Of a DNA stretch of 64,000 bases, positions 1 through 9,494 are shown one piece after another; the stretch's first letter is position 1; each line of letters opens with the position of its first letter. The DNA is taken from assembly GCA_964429135.1 (NCBI GenBank), contig CAYSAU010000003.1:161605-225604 (forward strand). Direction: 5' to 3'. The notes below the pieces were generated by a model. The model saw only the letters and a list, made by a program, of their open reading frames with translations. It did not search any database and was not told the DNA's origin. The DNA is from CAZSDU01 sp964429135. GTDB taxonomy: Bacteria > Bacteroidota > Bacteroidia > Bacteroidales > FEN-979. A program made the translations under genes and the position numbers.

Positions 1-602
1 TGGTGAGTCTGAAAAAGCAACTGGAAAATGCCACGATTAAAGCACCAATTCAGGGAACAATTGTCAAACGTTTGATTGAAACAGGTTCCTTATTGATGCC
101 TGGCTCCCCGATAGCGGAAATCGTTGATATCAGCAGGTTGAAATTCACTGCCTATGTTGCGGAAAGCGAAGCTGTTTTAATCCGTAATGGTCAAAAAGTA
201 AATATCACTTCCTCTTTGTATCCCGGTATTCTGTATCCTGGAACTGTCGTTTCGGTCGGCGTTAAGGCTGATGATGCCCGACGTTTCCCGGTCGAAATTG
301 AATTGGTCAATGACCTCCGCCACCCGCTGAAAGCGGGGATGTTCGGTACTGCTGGCTTTGGGCTGGGAATGGAGAGGGAATGTCTGACCATTCCTCGTCA
401 GTCCATCATCGGAAGCATCAAAGAACCCAGGGTTTATGTGGTGGAAGGGAACAAAGCCCTGCTGAAAAACATCAGGATCGGATCAGCCGATGACCGCCAA
501 GTCGAAGTATTGTCGGGACTCCGGGAAGGGGAACTGATCGTTACTTCCGGCCAGATCAACCTTGAGCATAACTCCTTGGTCACCATTGTCAATAATAAGT
601 AA
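1..602 (+). CDS. RND efflux periplasmic adaptor (MFP/HlyD family), C-terminal part
   Basis: The gene is cut by the left edge of the window; about 200 codons remain and the apparent GTG at base 3 is only the first in-frame valine. The visible part starts in the lipoyl-like hairpin (APIQGTIV) and runs through the beta-barrel and membrane-proximal domains (residues about 35-199) typical of adaptors that join an inner-membrane RND pump to an outer-membrane channel. The stop lies 11 bases before the pump gene, so the two are one transcription unit. Substrate cannot be told. An outer-membrane channel gene is not in view downstream and, if linked, would lie upstream of the window. Confidence 0.9.
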   Translation, partial: VSLKKQLENATIKAPIQGTIVKRLIETGSLLMPGSPIAEIVDISRLKFTAYVAESEAVLIRNGQKVNITSSLYPGILYPGTVVSVGVKADDARRFPVEIELVNDLRHPLKAGMFGTAGFGLGMERECLTIPRQSIIGSIKEPRVYVVEGNKALLKNIRIGSADDRQVEVLSGLREGELIVTSGQINLEHNSLVTIVNNK

Positions 603-613
603 CATCATCCTTT

Positions 614-3600
614 ATGAATATTGCAGAGCTGTCGATTAAACGTCCAACACTGATCGTGGTCATCTTTACCGTGCTGACCTTCCTTGGACTGGTAAGCTAT
701 TTCTCCCTGAATTATGAGCTTCTTCCAAAATATTCCCAGCCGGTACTGGTCGTGGTTACCAATTATCCCGGAGCCTCCCCTTCTGAAGTGGAGAATTCGG
801 TAACAAAAAAGATAGAAGATGCCATTTCTTCTCTTGAAGATATCGATAACATTCAGAGTACTTCATATGAAGGAGCATCGGTTGTCGTGATCATCTTTAA
901 AAGCAGTGCCGATATGGACCGTGCGCTTGAAAATGCCACAAGAAAGGTCAGCAATATGGAGTATCTGCTTCCCAAGGACGTACGCCCTCCTATCATTAAT
1001 AATTTTTCGATGGACGATATTCCCATCATGCGACTGGGGGTAACGGCCAATATTCCGTCCACAGAGGTTTACGACCTGGTTAAGAACAAGATCAAGCCCA
1101 TGATATCCACCATTAACGGTGTATCCCAGGTGGATCTTGTGGGGGGAGAAGAAAGAGAAATCCGCATCAATATCGACAATGAAAAGCTCCGGGCTCACAA
1201 TCTCTCGATTCTTCAGGTTACCCAGGCCATACAGTCAGCCAATATGGAATTTCCTACCGGGAAAATCAAAAACCAAAGCCAGGAAGTCATTATCCGTCTT
1301 TCCGGAAAATTTGCCAGGCTGGATGACATCCGGAATCTTATTTTGGCTAGCAATCCAAATGGAAGTCAGGTCAGGCTGGAGGATGTTGCCGAAGTTCAGG
1401 ATGCAAAACGAGAGACCAAGAGTATCAGCCGCATCAATGGAGAAAATTCTGTAGGGCTGATGATCTTCAAGCAACCCGATGGGAATGAAGTGGAAATTTC
1501 CAAAAAAGTCAAGGCATCCATTAAGCAGATTGAAAAAATATACGAGCCCCAGGGATTGAAATTTGAGGTGGCCAACGACACTTCCGACTTTACCCTTGAT
1601 TCAGCTTCCGCTGTGATGAAAGATTTGTTGCTGGCCATTTGTCTGGTGGCCCTGGTCATGCTTATCTTTTTACATAGTCTGCGTAACTCTTTCATTGTGA
1701 TGGTTGCCATTCCGGCCTCACTCATCTCGGTATTCACGGCCATGTATGTGCTGAATTTCTCCCTGAATATTATTTCCATGGTCGCCATGTCGCTGGTAAT
1801 AGGAATTCTCGTTGATGATTCGATTGTCGTGCTTGAAAATATTTACCGACATATGGAAATGGGGAAAGACCGGCGGAAAGCGTCCATTGATGGAAGAAAT
1901 GAAATCAACTATACCGCTGTTTCTATCACCATGGTCGATGTGGTGGTGTTTTTACCGATTGCCATCATCACCAGTATGATCTCCGGCATGTTAAGGCAGT
2001 TTGCCCTGGTCGTGGTATTTGCCACCCTGCTCAGTTTGTTTGTTTCATTCACGGTGACTCCGCTCCTTGCCTCACGTTTGGCAAAACATGAACGTTTTCG
2101 TGAAGGAAGCTGGCTCAACCGGATCATTGCTGCATTTGAAGGGTTTTTACATCGGTTTACTCAAGGCTATTCAGAGGTTATAGGCTGGGCGCTGAAACAT
2201 AAATTTCTCACCCTTAGCGTAGTTACATTCCTCTTTATTGCGTCTGTTTCTTTGGTGGTAACAGGCTTTATCGGGAGTGAATTTATTACTATGGGTGACC
2301 GGGGAGAAGTGATTATCACCATGGAATTACCCAAAGATGCCACCATTGAGCAAACCAATCAGGCAACCCTCCGCGCAGAGCAATATATCCGGAGCTTGCC
2401 GGTGGTTACCAGTGTTTTTACATCTGTCGGGAGTTCGACCAGTTTCTTTGGTGGAGGATCAAATGCCTATAATTCGGAGATGCATATCAAGATGGTTGAA
2501 AAGGAGAAAAGGAAAATCACCTCCGAGCAATTTGCACTGGACATGAAGAAGACGCTGATGACTATGTTCCCTGGGATTAAAATTCGATCAACCATCGTTT
2601 CTCTCATGGGTACTTCCGACATGGACCCCATTCAGATAGTGCTTAGCGGACCCAATATGGATACGCTGAACAAATATGCCGGGAAAGTGATGGAGGAAAT
2701 GAAAAAAGTTCCCGGAACCTATGAAGTCAAACTTTCCGTTGAGGAAGGAAACCCGGAGGTGGATGTGCAATTGGATAAAAACAAAATGGCTGAACTTGGC
2801 CTGTCCACTGCCATGATCGGAATGACTCTCCAGAATGCCTTTAGCGGCAATACGGATGCAAAGTTCCGGGATGGTGAAAACGAATATGATATCAACGTGG
2901 TACTTGACCAGTTCGACCGAAACAGTATTACGGATATTGCCAGTTTGAGTTTCATCAATAATCGTGGACAGACGATTCAGCTGAACCAATTTGCCAGCAT
3001 TCGTCCATCGAGTGGTACGACAATCCTGCAACGATATAACCGTGTTTCTTCTGTTACCGTGAATTCCCAGGTCATCGGTCGTCCTGTAGGTTCGGTTGGG
3101 GAAGACGTCCTGAAGCGGGTTAAGGGGATGAAACTTCCAAAAGAAGTCAATATCATTCCCGAAGGGGATATGAAATACCAGACTGAAGCGTTTGGAAGTC
3201 TGGGCGTTGCATTCCTGGCTTCCATCTTATTTGTTTACCTCATCATGGTGGCTTTATATGATTCCTATATTTATCCTTTCGTGGTGCTGTTCTCCATCCC
3301 GCTTGCCATCATCGGTGCGTTGCTGGCGCTTGGATTGACAATGCAGTCACTCACTATCTTTTCCATCCTGGGCATGATTATGCTGGTAGGCCTGGTAGGA
3401 AAAAACGCCATTCTGCTGGTTGATTTTACGAACCAGATGAAGGCAGAGGGTCATAAAACCGTTGATGCCCTTATCCTTGCTGGGAAAGTTCGTATGCGAC
3501 CAATTCTGATGACTACTTTTTCGATGATCTTTGGCATGCTTCCGATTGCTTTGGCTACAGGCGCTGGCAGTGAATGGAAAAACGGGATGGCCTGGGCGCT

Positions 3601-3715
3601 GATCGGCGGGCTGACGAGTTCCCTCTTTCTTACCCTGATCGTGGTTCCGGTTGTTTACCAGGTATTCGATAAGATTAAAGAAAGGTTTTCCAGGAGGCGC
3701 ATTCAAGGGTTGTAA
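614..3715 (+). CDS. RND (HAE1-type) efflux pump inner-membrane permease
   Basis: A 1033-residue proton-driven transporter with the internal duplication of AcrB-like pumps: TM1 near residues 10-30, a periplasmic porter domain, TM2-6 at about 335-500, a second porter domain, and TM8-12 at about 865-1020. The proton-relay Asp pair lies in TM4 (GILVDDSIVVLEN, about residues 398-410), and the matching TM10 Lys is seen in LVGKNAILLVDF near 930. Length is normal for the family. The gene follows the adaptor in an apparent operon. It likely exports lipophilic or amphiphilic toxic compounds; the heavy-metal (CzcA) subgroup is less likely, but substrate is inference only. Confidence 0.95.
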   Translation: MNIAELSIKRPTLIVVIFTVLTFLGLVSYFSLNYELLPKYSQPVLVVVTNYPGASPSEVENSVTKKIEDAISSLEDIDNIQSTSYEGASVVVIIFKSSADMDRALENATRKVSNMEYLLPKDVRPPIINNFSMDDIPIMRLGVTANIPSTEVYDLVKNKIKPMISTINGVSQVDLVGGEEREIRINIDNEKLRAHNLSILQVTQAIQSANMEFPTGKIKNQSQEVIIRLSGKFARLDDIRNLILASNPNGSQVRLEDVAEVQDAKRETKSISRINGENSVGLMIFKQPDGNEVEISKKVKASIKQIEKIYEPQGLKFEVANDTSDFTLDSASAVMKDLLLAICLVALVMLIFLHSLRNSFIVMVAIPASLISVFTAMYVLNFSLNIISMVAMSLVIGILVDDSIVVLENIYRHMEMGKDRRKASIDGRNEINYTAVSITMVDVVVFLPIAIITSMISGMLRQFALVVVFATLLSLFVSFTVTPLLASRLAKHERFREGSWLNRIIAAFEGFLHRFTQGYSEVIGWALKHKFLTLSVVTFLFIASVSLVVTGFIGSEFITMGDRGEVIITMELPKDATIEQTNQATLRAEQYIRSLPVVTSVFTSVGSSTSFFGGGSNAYNSEMHIKMVEKEKRKITSEQFALDMKKTLMTMFPGIKIRSTIVSLMGTSDMDPIQIVLSGPNMDTLNKYAGKVMEEMKKVPGTYEVKLSVEEGNPEVDVQLDKNKMAELGLSTAMIGMTLQNAFSGNTDAKFRDGENEYDINVVLDQFDRNSITDIASLSFINNRGQTIQLNQFASIRPSSGTTILQRYNRVSSVTVNSQVIGRPVGSVGEDVLKRVKGMKLPKEVNIIPEGDMKYQTEAFGSLGVAFLASILFVYLIMVALYDSYIYPFVVLFSIPLAIIGALLALGLTMQSLTIFSILGMIMLVGLVGKNAILLVDFTNQMKAEGHKTVDALILAGKVRMRPILMTTFSMIFGMLPIALATGAGSEWKNGMAWALIGGLTSSLFLTLIVVPVVYQVFDKIKERFSRRRIQGL

Positions 3716-3746
3716 TGGGTGAGTAGCTGGATTTTGTGCATTGTCG

Positions 3747-3754
3747 TATATTTG
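3747..3754 (+). promoter_or_regulatory. Bacteroidota -7 promoter element (TATATTTG) for the Nramp gene
   Basis: The sequence TATATTTG matches the Bacteroidota primary-sigma -7 consensus TAnnTTTG and lies 18 bases before the ATG at 3773. No clear -33 TTG at the expected distance was seen. Confidence 0.6.
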
Positions 3755-3772
3755 ACATACTAAACCAGATGG

Positions 3773-5035
3773 ATGTTACCCGGTTTTATTAAAGATCTTC
3801 GAAGAAAAGACCATAAACCCCGTTACGGGGCCTTGGATATTTTAAAATATATTGGCCCGGGCTTACTGGTCACCGTTGGTTTCATTGATCCAGGAAATTG
3901 GGCATCCAATATTGCTGCAGGCTCAGTTTATGGTTATTCGCTGCTGTGGATGGTCACTTTATCTACGGTGATGCTGATCATTCTTCAGCATAATGTAGCA
4001 CACCTGGGTATAGCCACCGGTTTATGCCTTTCTGAAGCCGCCAACAAATACACGCCTTCATGGATCTCACGACCTGTGCTTTTTTCTGCTATGGGAGCTT
4101 CCATTTCCACTTCCCTGGCAGAAATCCTGGGGGCTGCAGTAGCGCTGAACATGTTATTCAATATTCCGATTCCGGTCGGGGCTTTCCTTTCTTTTGTTTT
4201 TGTACTGATCATGCTGCTGACCAATTCCTATCAGAAAATCGAAAAGATTATCATCGCTTTCGTCTCTATCATAGGATTGTCCTTCCTTTATGAACTCAGC
4301 CTTGTCAATGTTGATTGGGCTCAGGCCGGAATAGGCTGGGTTCAACCAAACATTCCTCAGGGATCCATCATCATTGTCATGAGCGTTCTGGGCGCTGTGG
4401 TCATGCCTCATAATCTTTTCCTGCATTCAGAAGTGATCCAAAGCCGGCAATGGAACCTTGAAAATGAAGAAGTCATCAAGCGGCAACTGAAATATGAATT
4501 TGTGGATACTTTTCTGGCCATGATCGTTGGTTGGGGAATCAACAGCGCCATGATCCTTCTGGCAGCCACTACTTTTTTTATCCATAAAACACCGGTCAAT
4601 GAGCTTCAGCAGGCTGGCAGTATCCTTAGTCCACTGTTGGGAAACAGCGCTTCTATCATTTTTGCCATCGCCTTGTTGTTTGCCGGAATTGCTTCCACCA
4701 TCACTTCTGGCATGGCCGGGGGATCCATTTATGCCGGATTTCACGGAGAACCTTACGACATTCATGACAATCATTCCAGACTCGGGGTAATCATCTCACT
4801 GTTAATCGCCTTGCTCATTATTTTCCTGATCCGGGATCCTTACCGCGGACTGATTATTTCCCAGATGTTGCTGAGTGTTCAACTTCCCATCACTATTTTC
4901 TTACAGATCTACCTTACTTCATCCCGGAAAGTAATGGGAAAATATGTCAATCATCCCTTTACAACCTGTCTTTTACTTCTGATCGGAGGAACGGTGACTT
5001 TCCTGAACATCCTTTTACTGATCAGTATCTTCTGA
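3773..5035 (+). CDS. Nramp-family divalent metal ion transporter (Mn/Fe)
   Basis: A 420-residue multi-span membrane protein of the Nramp/MntH family, which imports Mn2+ or Fe2+ with protons. The TM1 metal-binding motif DPGN is at about residues 39-42 and the TM6 motif AVVMPHN is near 207-213; the Met of TM6 is the residue that favours transition metals over Mg or Ca, as known from characterised homologues. About 11 hydrophobic segments can be traced. The start at 3773 sits 18 bases after a -7 element; an overlapping ATG at 3769 is out of frame. No MntR or Fur-like regulator gene is adjacent. The MntH symbol is not assigned because Bacteroidota carry several Nramp subgroups. Confidence 0.93.
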   Translation: MLPGFIKDLRRKDHKPRYGALDILKYIGPGLLVTVGFIDPGNWASNIAAGSVYGYSLLWMVTLSTVMLIILQHNVAHLGIATGLCLSEAANKYTPSWISRPVLFSAMGASISTSLAEILGAAVALNMLFNIPIPVGAFLSFVFVLIMLLTNSYQKIEKIIIAFVSIIGLSFLYELSLVNVDWAQAGIGWVQPNIPQGSIIIVMSVLGAVVMPHNLFLHSEVIQSRQWNLENEEVIKRQLKYEFVDTFLAMIVGWGINSAMILLAATTFFIHKTPVNELQQAGSILSPLLGNSASIIFAIALLFAGIASTITSGMAGGSIYAGFHGEPYDIHDNHSRLGVIISLLIALLIIFLIRDPYRGLIISQMLLSVQLPITIFLQIYLTSSRKVMGKYVNHPFTTCLLLLIGGTVTFLNILLLISIF

Positions 5036-5043
5036 ATTCTGAT

Positions 5044-5051
5044 TACCTTTG
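5044..5051 (+). promoter_or_regulatory. -7 promoter element (TACCTTTG) for the PHP-like gene
   Basis: TACCTTTG matches TAnnTTTG, lies in the short gap after the Nramp stop codon and 17 bases before the ATG at 5068. It suggests that the PHP-like gene and its downstream glycosyltransferase form their own operon. Confidence 0.6.
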
Positions 5052-5067
5052 CACTTTACTCCCTGTG

Positions 5068-6297
5068 ATGAAGATGCTTAAAAAAATATTGACGTTGTGC
5101 GGATATGTAATGGCAGCATGCATTTTCCTGATCATTATCATCTATTTGCTGACCCCGGTTTATCACTTCCCTGAACCTCAGCCATTCAGTGGTGATCAAT
5201 ACTTCAATCCCTATAAGGAGATCGACAGTACACAATGGAAAAAAGCCAATTTTCACTTTCACACCCGTGCATGGGCAGGGCTGACCAGCGGCAGACTGAA
5301 TACCCACCAGTCATTTTATGAAACTTACACTCAATTGGGTTATCATGCTCCCCAGATTTCAAATTACCAGAATATTGATGATTATTTCCGTGATTCTTTG
5401 TTTTATATTCCCTGTTATGAACATGGTTACGGACTTTGGAAAAAGCATCAGTTGCTGATCGGATCTGCAAAAGTTCTTTGGCTGGATTATCCCTTTTACC
5501 AGAATGTCAATCACCGGCAGCATATTATCAACCTGCTGAGGCCCGATAATGAAATCATCGCCCTTGCTCATCCCGACTGGGAAAGCGGATATCCCAAACG
5601 GGACCTGAAATACCTCTCTGACTATGACCTTATTGAGGTTTTAAACCATAACTGGCGATCGGTTCCCCTATGGGATGTTGCCCTATCTTCAGGACATCCG
5701 GTTTTCATTGTTGCTGATGATGATGCTCATGATATTGCCGATCCTTATGAAATCCAGCGTTGTGCTACTTTCATCAATACTCCTGTAAACCGGGGATCTG
5801 AACTGATCAGTGCGCTGAAAACAGGAAAAGCTTACGGAGCAGAGATCTATATGCTGGACGGAGAAAATTTTACCCAGAAAGCCATTCGTGCCAAACACAC
5901 TCCCCGGTTAAACTCCGTTCAGATAAAGGGAGATACCCTGCATGTTTCGGTGAGCGAAAAAGCCTTTAAAATCAGTTTCATCGGTCAGAATGGTAAAATT
6001 ATGAAAAACACTTATCATTCCTCCTCTGATCATTACTTGTTCAAGCCGGAAGATACTTATATCCGTATTGAAGTTACTTTCCCGGTTTATTTTGCCTATC
6101 CGAAAGTGGGGGCAGGAACCAAATTTTATCTGAACCCTGTTTTCCGTTATGACGGAAATACACCCGAGAATTCACTTCAGGCCACCATTGACCCGGTAAG
6201 GACCTGGGGTTTGAGGTTGCTTGGCGGGGCTTTAATTATCCTGGCCATTCTTCTCATCTGGAAAATAAAGCGGAAAAGAAGTTTCAGGAAAAACTAA
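5068..6297 (+). CDS. Membrane-anchored PHP-like metal-dependent phosphoesterase
   Basis: A 409-residue protein with an N-terminal membrane segment (about 9-30), a PHP-type hydrolase domain and a C-terminal membrane segment (about 378-398) followed by a basic tail. Metal-ligand motifs typical of the PHP fold appear in order: HFHT near 63-66, CYEHG near 116-120, ALAHPDW near 166-171, and DDDAH near 217-221. PHP enzymes hydrolyse phosphoester bonds with two or three metal ions; the substrate here is unknown. The two anchors place the domain outside the cytoplasm or on the membrane face. The gene ends 2 bases before a GT-C glycosyltransferase gene, so a joint role in envelope lipid or glycan processing is inferred. 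I chose ATG 5068; a GTG one codon upstream is also possible. Confidence 0.7.
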   Translation: MKMLKKILTLCGYVMAACIFLIIIIYLLTPVYHFPEPQPFSGDQYFNPYKEIDSTQWKKANFHFHTRAWAGLTSGRLNTHQSFYETYTQLGYHAPQISNYQNIDDYFRDSLFYIPCYEHGYGLWKKHQLLIGSAKVLWLDYPFYQNVNHRQHIINLLRPDNEIIALAHPDWESGYPKRDLKYLSDYDLIEVLNHNWRSVPLWDVALSSGHPVFIVADDDAHDIADPYEIQRCATFINTPVNRGSELISALKTGKAYGAEIYMLDGENFTQKAIRAKHTPRLNSVQIKGDTLHVSVSEKAFKISFIGQNGKIMKNTYHSSSDHYLFKPEDTYIRIEVTFPVYFAYPKVGAGTKFYLNPVFRYDGNTPENSLQATIDPVRTWGLRLLGGALIILAILLIWKIKRKRSFRKN

Positions 6298-6299
6298 AG

Positions 6300-8066
6300 A
6301 TGCCCTCAGAAAAAAAAATATACTGGACCCTCGGCATTCTCCTCCTGGTATCCGCTATAATTCGCGGTCTGATCGCAGCTTCCATTGAACTGGGCAATGA
6401 TGAGGTATATTATTGGACCTATGCCTGCTATCCTGATCTCAGTCATTTTGATCATCCTCCCATGGTGGGCTTGGTCATGCAATTTTTTACTTTAAACCTC
6501 CTGCTCGACAGTGAGTTTTTTCTGAGGCTTGCCTCCGTGGTACTGGGAACCTTGAGTACTTTTCTGATTTTCCTCATCGGGAAAGAGATTAAAAATAGCC
6601 TGACCGGCCTATATGCTGCATTTTTATACACTGCCTCCTTTTATGGTTTTATTTTATCCGGGACTTTTATTCTGCCCGATACTCCTCAGGGATTTTTCTG
6701 GCTTGGGACGATGTATTTGCTGACTCGTTCCTTGCCTGATGAAAACCTTGAGATGAAAAGCAGAAATTTTCTTTTTGCTGCCGGGGTCATTGCCGGATTC
6801 GCGCTGTTGTCAAAATATCATTCCTTTTTTCTGCTGGCCGGTGTATTTATGTATATCATACTATACCATCCAAAATGGTTGCTCGTCAAAGAAACTTACC
6901 TGGCTTTTCTGGTCAGCATCCTGATCTTTTCACCGGTCGTTATCTGGAATGCCGATCATGGTTTTATCAGCTTTACTTTTCATGAAAACAGAGTTGATCC
7001 GGCAGGTTCGGGGATAAAAATCCAATACTTCCTGACCGAACTGGTCGGACAATTTTTTTACAATAATCCTGTAAATATTATCATCATTATATCGGCATTT
7101 TTCGGATTGTTAAGAGGGAAACGATTTCTTGAAGTAAAATATCTGAGACTTATTCTCTGGACCAGTTTACCGTTGCTTATCATTTTTACCGGTTTTTCCC
7201 TGTTTCGGTCCACCTTACCCCACTGGACAGGCCCTGCATATTTCGGTCTGATTTTGGTAGCATCGGCTTATCTTGCCCATCCTAAAAGCACGGACCAAAA
7301 AAAACATCTTATCCCCTGGCCCATTGTGATCTCTCTCTGTTTGTTATTTGGAGTTGCCACAGTGGCCGTAACCCAGATTCGTTATGGATGGATTCCATTA
7401 AAAAAATGGAAAGTTGATGATGTCACCACCGATCTGGCCGGTTGGAAGCAATTGGGGGATAAATTTGCCCCTCTGGCCAAATGGGATGAAGACCATTACC
7501 TTGTGGCTAAAAACTCCCCCATTCTAACCTTTCGCTGGTTTCCGGCTGCCAATTTCGATTATTATATCGGTCGCAGGATCCATAAAAACGTATTTGCCAT
7601 AGGGGAATTAGAAAGGATTCATAAATATTTCTGGATCAATAAAACCCGTGGCAACCTGAGGAAAGGGAGTGATGCCTGGTATATCGCCCTGAGCGACGAT
7701 TATGAAGATCCTGAAAAACTCTACGGAAAATCCTACGAAATTATTCTCCCTTCTGACACTATTCCCATCCTTAGGGGAAAGGACACCATCAGGTTAGCCT
7801 ATGTTTACCGTCTGCTCGGGCGAAAGGATGATCTGATTTTCACTCCTTCGGATACTGTCAGAAAATCAAAATTTCAAACGCAGACGGATACCCTGATCTA
7901 TTTAAATCAGCAAATACGCTCTGATCCCACCATGATGAAAATTCTTGAAAAAAGAGCCAGGCAACAGGGACTTCAACTTGACGATATGATCCGCATGGAA
8001 GCCTTACGGATCATGCGAGGACAACCCCCGGTTATTTTACCGGTAACAGATACACTGAAACATTAA
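6300..8066 (+). CDS. GT-C glycosyltransferase, ArnT/PMT-like (family 39/83)
   Basis: A 588-residue integral membrane protein. The N-terminal 370 residues contain some ten hydrophobic spans and the first loop carries the acidic motif GNDEVYYW (about 32-39) followed by HFDHPP (about 54-59), the pattern of PMT_2 enzymes that take sugars from a polyprenyl-phosphate donor. The C-terminal 210 residues are soluble and include WFPAANFDYYIG. ArnT, the best-known relative, adds aminoarabinose to lipid A phosphate, but this family also glycosylates proteins and other lipids, so the acceptor is open. It follows the PHP-like gene by 2 bases and is probably co-transcribed with it. Confidence 0.85.
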   Translation: MPSEKKIYWTLGILLLVSAIIRGLIAASIELGNDEVYYWTYACYPDLSHFDHPPMVGLVMQFFTLNLLLDSEFFLRLASVVLGTLSTFLIFLIGKEIKNSLTGLYAAFLYTASFYGFILSGTFILPDTPQGFFWLGTMYLLTRSLPDENLEMKSRNFLFAAGVIAGFALLSKYHSFFLLAGVFMYIILYHPKWLLVKETYLAFLVSILIFSPVVIWNADHGFISFTFHENRVDPAGSGIKIQYFLTELVGQFFYNNPVNIIIIISAFFGLLRGKRFLEVKYLRLILWTSLPLLIIFTGFSLFRSTLPHWTGPAYFGLILVASAYLAHPKSTDQKKHLIPWPIVISLCLLFGVATVAVTQIRYGWIPLKKWKVDDVTTDLAGWKQLGDKFAPLAKWDEDHYLVAKNSPILTFRWFPAANFDYYIGRRIHKNVFAIGELERIHKYFWINKTRGNLRKGSDAWYIALSDDYEDPEKLYGKSYEIILPSDTIPILRGKDTIRLAYVYRLLGRKDDLIFTPSDTVRKSKFQTQTDTLIYLNQQIRSDPTMMKILEKRARQQGLQLDDMIRMEALRIMRGQPPVILPVTDTLKH

Positions 8067-8076
8067 CCCTGAAGTT

Positions 8077-9480
8077 TTACTTCGGCCCAACCATTTTCTT
8101 AGGGTCAACAATCTTTGTAAATTCCTCATCCGTCAGAAGTTCCAGTTCAAGTGTGGCTTCTCTCAGGGTTTTATGCTCCTTATGGGCTTTCTTGGCAATC
8201 TTCGCTGCATTATCATATCCGATATGCGGGTTCAGTGCAGTGACCAGCATCAGGGAATTCTCCAGATTATGGTTGATGGTAGCCCTATTGGGTTCGATGC
8301 CGTTTCCGCAGTTGTCGGCAAAAGACTTACAGGCATCTCCTATCAGCCGGGCAGACTCAAGTACATTTTTAATGATCAGCGGTTTGAAAACATTGAGTTG
8401 AAAATGCCCGTTCATTCCTCCTATGTTCACCGCCACATCATTTCCGACAACCTGAGCACAAACCATAGTCAGGGCTTCGGGCTGGGTGGGGTTAACTTTT
8501 CCCGGCATGATGGAAGATCCGGGTTCGTTTTCAGGCAACATCAGCTCCCCTATTCCGCAGCGGGGCCCGGAAGCGGATAAACGTATGTTGCTGGCAATAT
8601 GCATACAGCTAACAGCCAAGGTTTTCAAAGCTCCTGATGTTTCCACCATGGCATCATGAGCGGAAAGCGATTCGAATTTATTGGCAGCGGTCACAAAAGG
8701 TAATCCGGTCAGCTCAGCGATTTTTTTGGCCACCAGAACATCGTACCCTTTGGGGGCATTCAGTCCGGTTCCCACCGCTGTACCGCCAAGCGCCAGTTCA
8801 CTCAGGTGAGGCAGGGTGTTTTTTAATGCTATAATGCCATGTTCCAGTTGTGATACGTAACCCGAAAATTCCTGTCCGATGGTTAGCGGAGTGGCATCCA
8901 TCAGGTGGGTGCGTCCGGTTTTGATGATATCTTTGAACTGTTCTGACTTTTTTGCCAGGGTATTTTTCATGTGTTCTACGCCCGGAATAGTGGTCTCAAC
9001 CACCATCTTATAGGCAGCGATACTCATGGCCGTCGGAAAAGTATCGTTGGAAGATTGTGATTTATTTACATCATCGTTGGGATGGATCACCGTTTTTCCT
9101 TCACCGCCCAGCACTCCACCGTTCAATACATGGGCACGGTTGGCAATGACTTCATTCAGGTTCATATTGGTCTGGGTTCCTGAACCGGTTTGCCAGATCA
9201 CAAGTGGGAAGTGATCATCCAGTTTCCCTTCCGTTATTTCATCACAAACTTTAACAATTAAATCCTTTTTTTCCGGCGATAGGACACCCAGGTCGGAATT
9301 TACCATGGCCGCCGCCTTTTTCAGGATTGCCATGGCCTTGATGACTTCCCTGGGCATGGAGGCGGGTTCTCCGATTTTGAAATTTTCAACCGAGCGCTGA
9401 GTTTGCGCTCCCCAGTATTTGTCGGCAGTAACCTCGATGGGTCCCATGCTGTCTTTTTCGATGCGGTTTTTCATGATCAA
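8077..9480 (-). CDS. fumC: Class II fumarate hydratase
   Basis: Reversible hydration of fumarate to malate in the TCA cycle by a homotetrameric, iron-free enzyme. The 467-residue protein has the superfamily signature GSSIMPGKVNP in its C-terminal half, with the catalytic Ser, and the GRTHLMDATP segment that supplies the active-site His. Length matches E. coli FumC. It is the last gene of a minus-strand run recX-prfB-arsC family-fumC, starting 14 bases after the preceding stop. Two starts are possible (9480 or 9474). Argininosuccinate lyase and aspartase share the fold, but the overall sequence is FumC-like. Confidence 0.95.
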   Translation of the reverse strand: MIMKNRIEKDSMGPIEVTADKYWGAQTQRSVENFKIGEPASMPREVIKAMAILKKAAAMVNSDLGVLSPEKKDLIVKVCDEITEGKLDDHFPLVIWQTGSGTQTNMNLNEVIANRAHVLNGGVLGGEGKTVIHPNDDVNKSQSSNDTFPTAMSIAAYKMVVETTIPGVEHMKNTLAKKSEQFKDIIKTGRTHLMDATPLTIGQEFSGYVSQLEHGIIALKNTLPHLSELALGGTAVGTGLNAPKGYDVLVAKKIAELTGLPFVTAANKFESLSAHDAMVETSGALKTLAVSCMHIASNIRLSASGPRCGIGELMLPENEPGSSIMPGKVNPTQPEALTMVCAQVVGNDVAVNIGGMNGHFQLNVFKPLIIKNVLESARLIGDACKSFADNCGNGIEPNRATINHNLENSLMLVTALNPHIGYDNAAKIAKKAHKEHKTLREATLELELLTDEEFTKIVDPKKMVGPK

Positions 9481-9494
9481 TATCTTATGATGGT

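Noticed and set aside
863..1198. Open frames antisense to the RND pump and other large genes
   Set aside because: They overlap strongly supported genes, lack family features and promoters, and follow codon shadows of the real frame.
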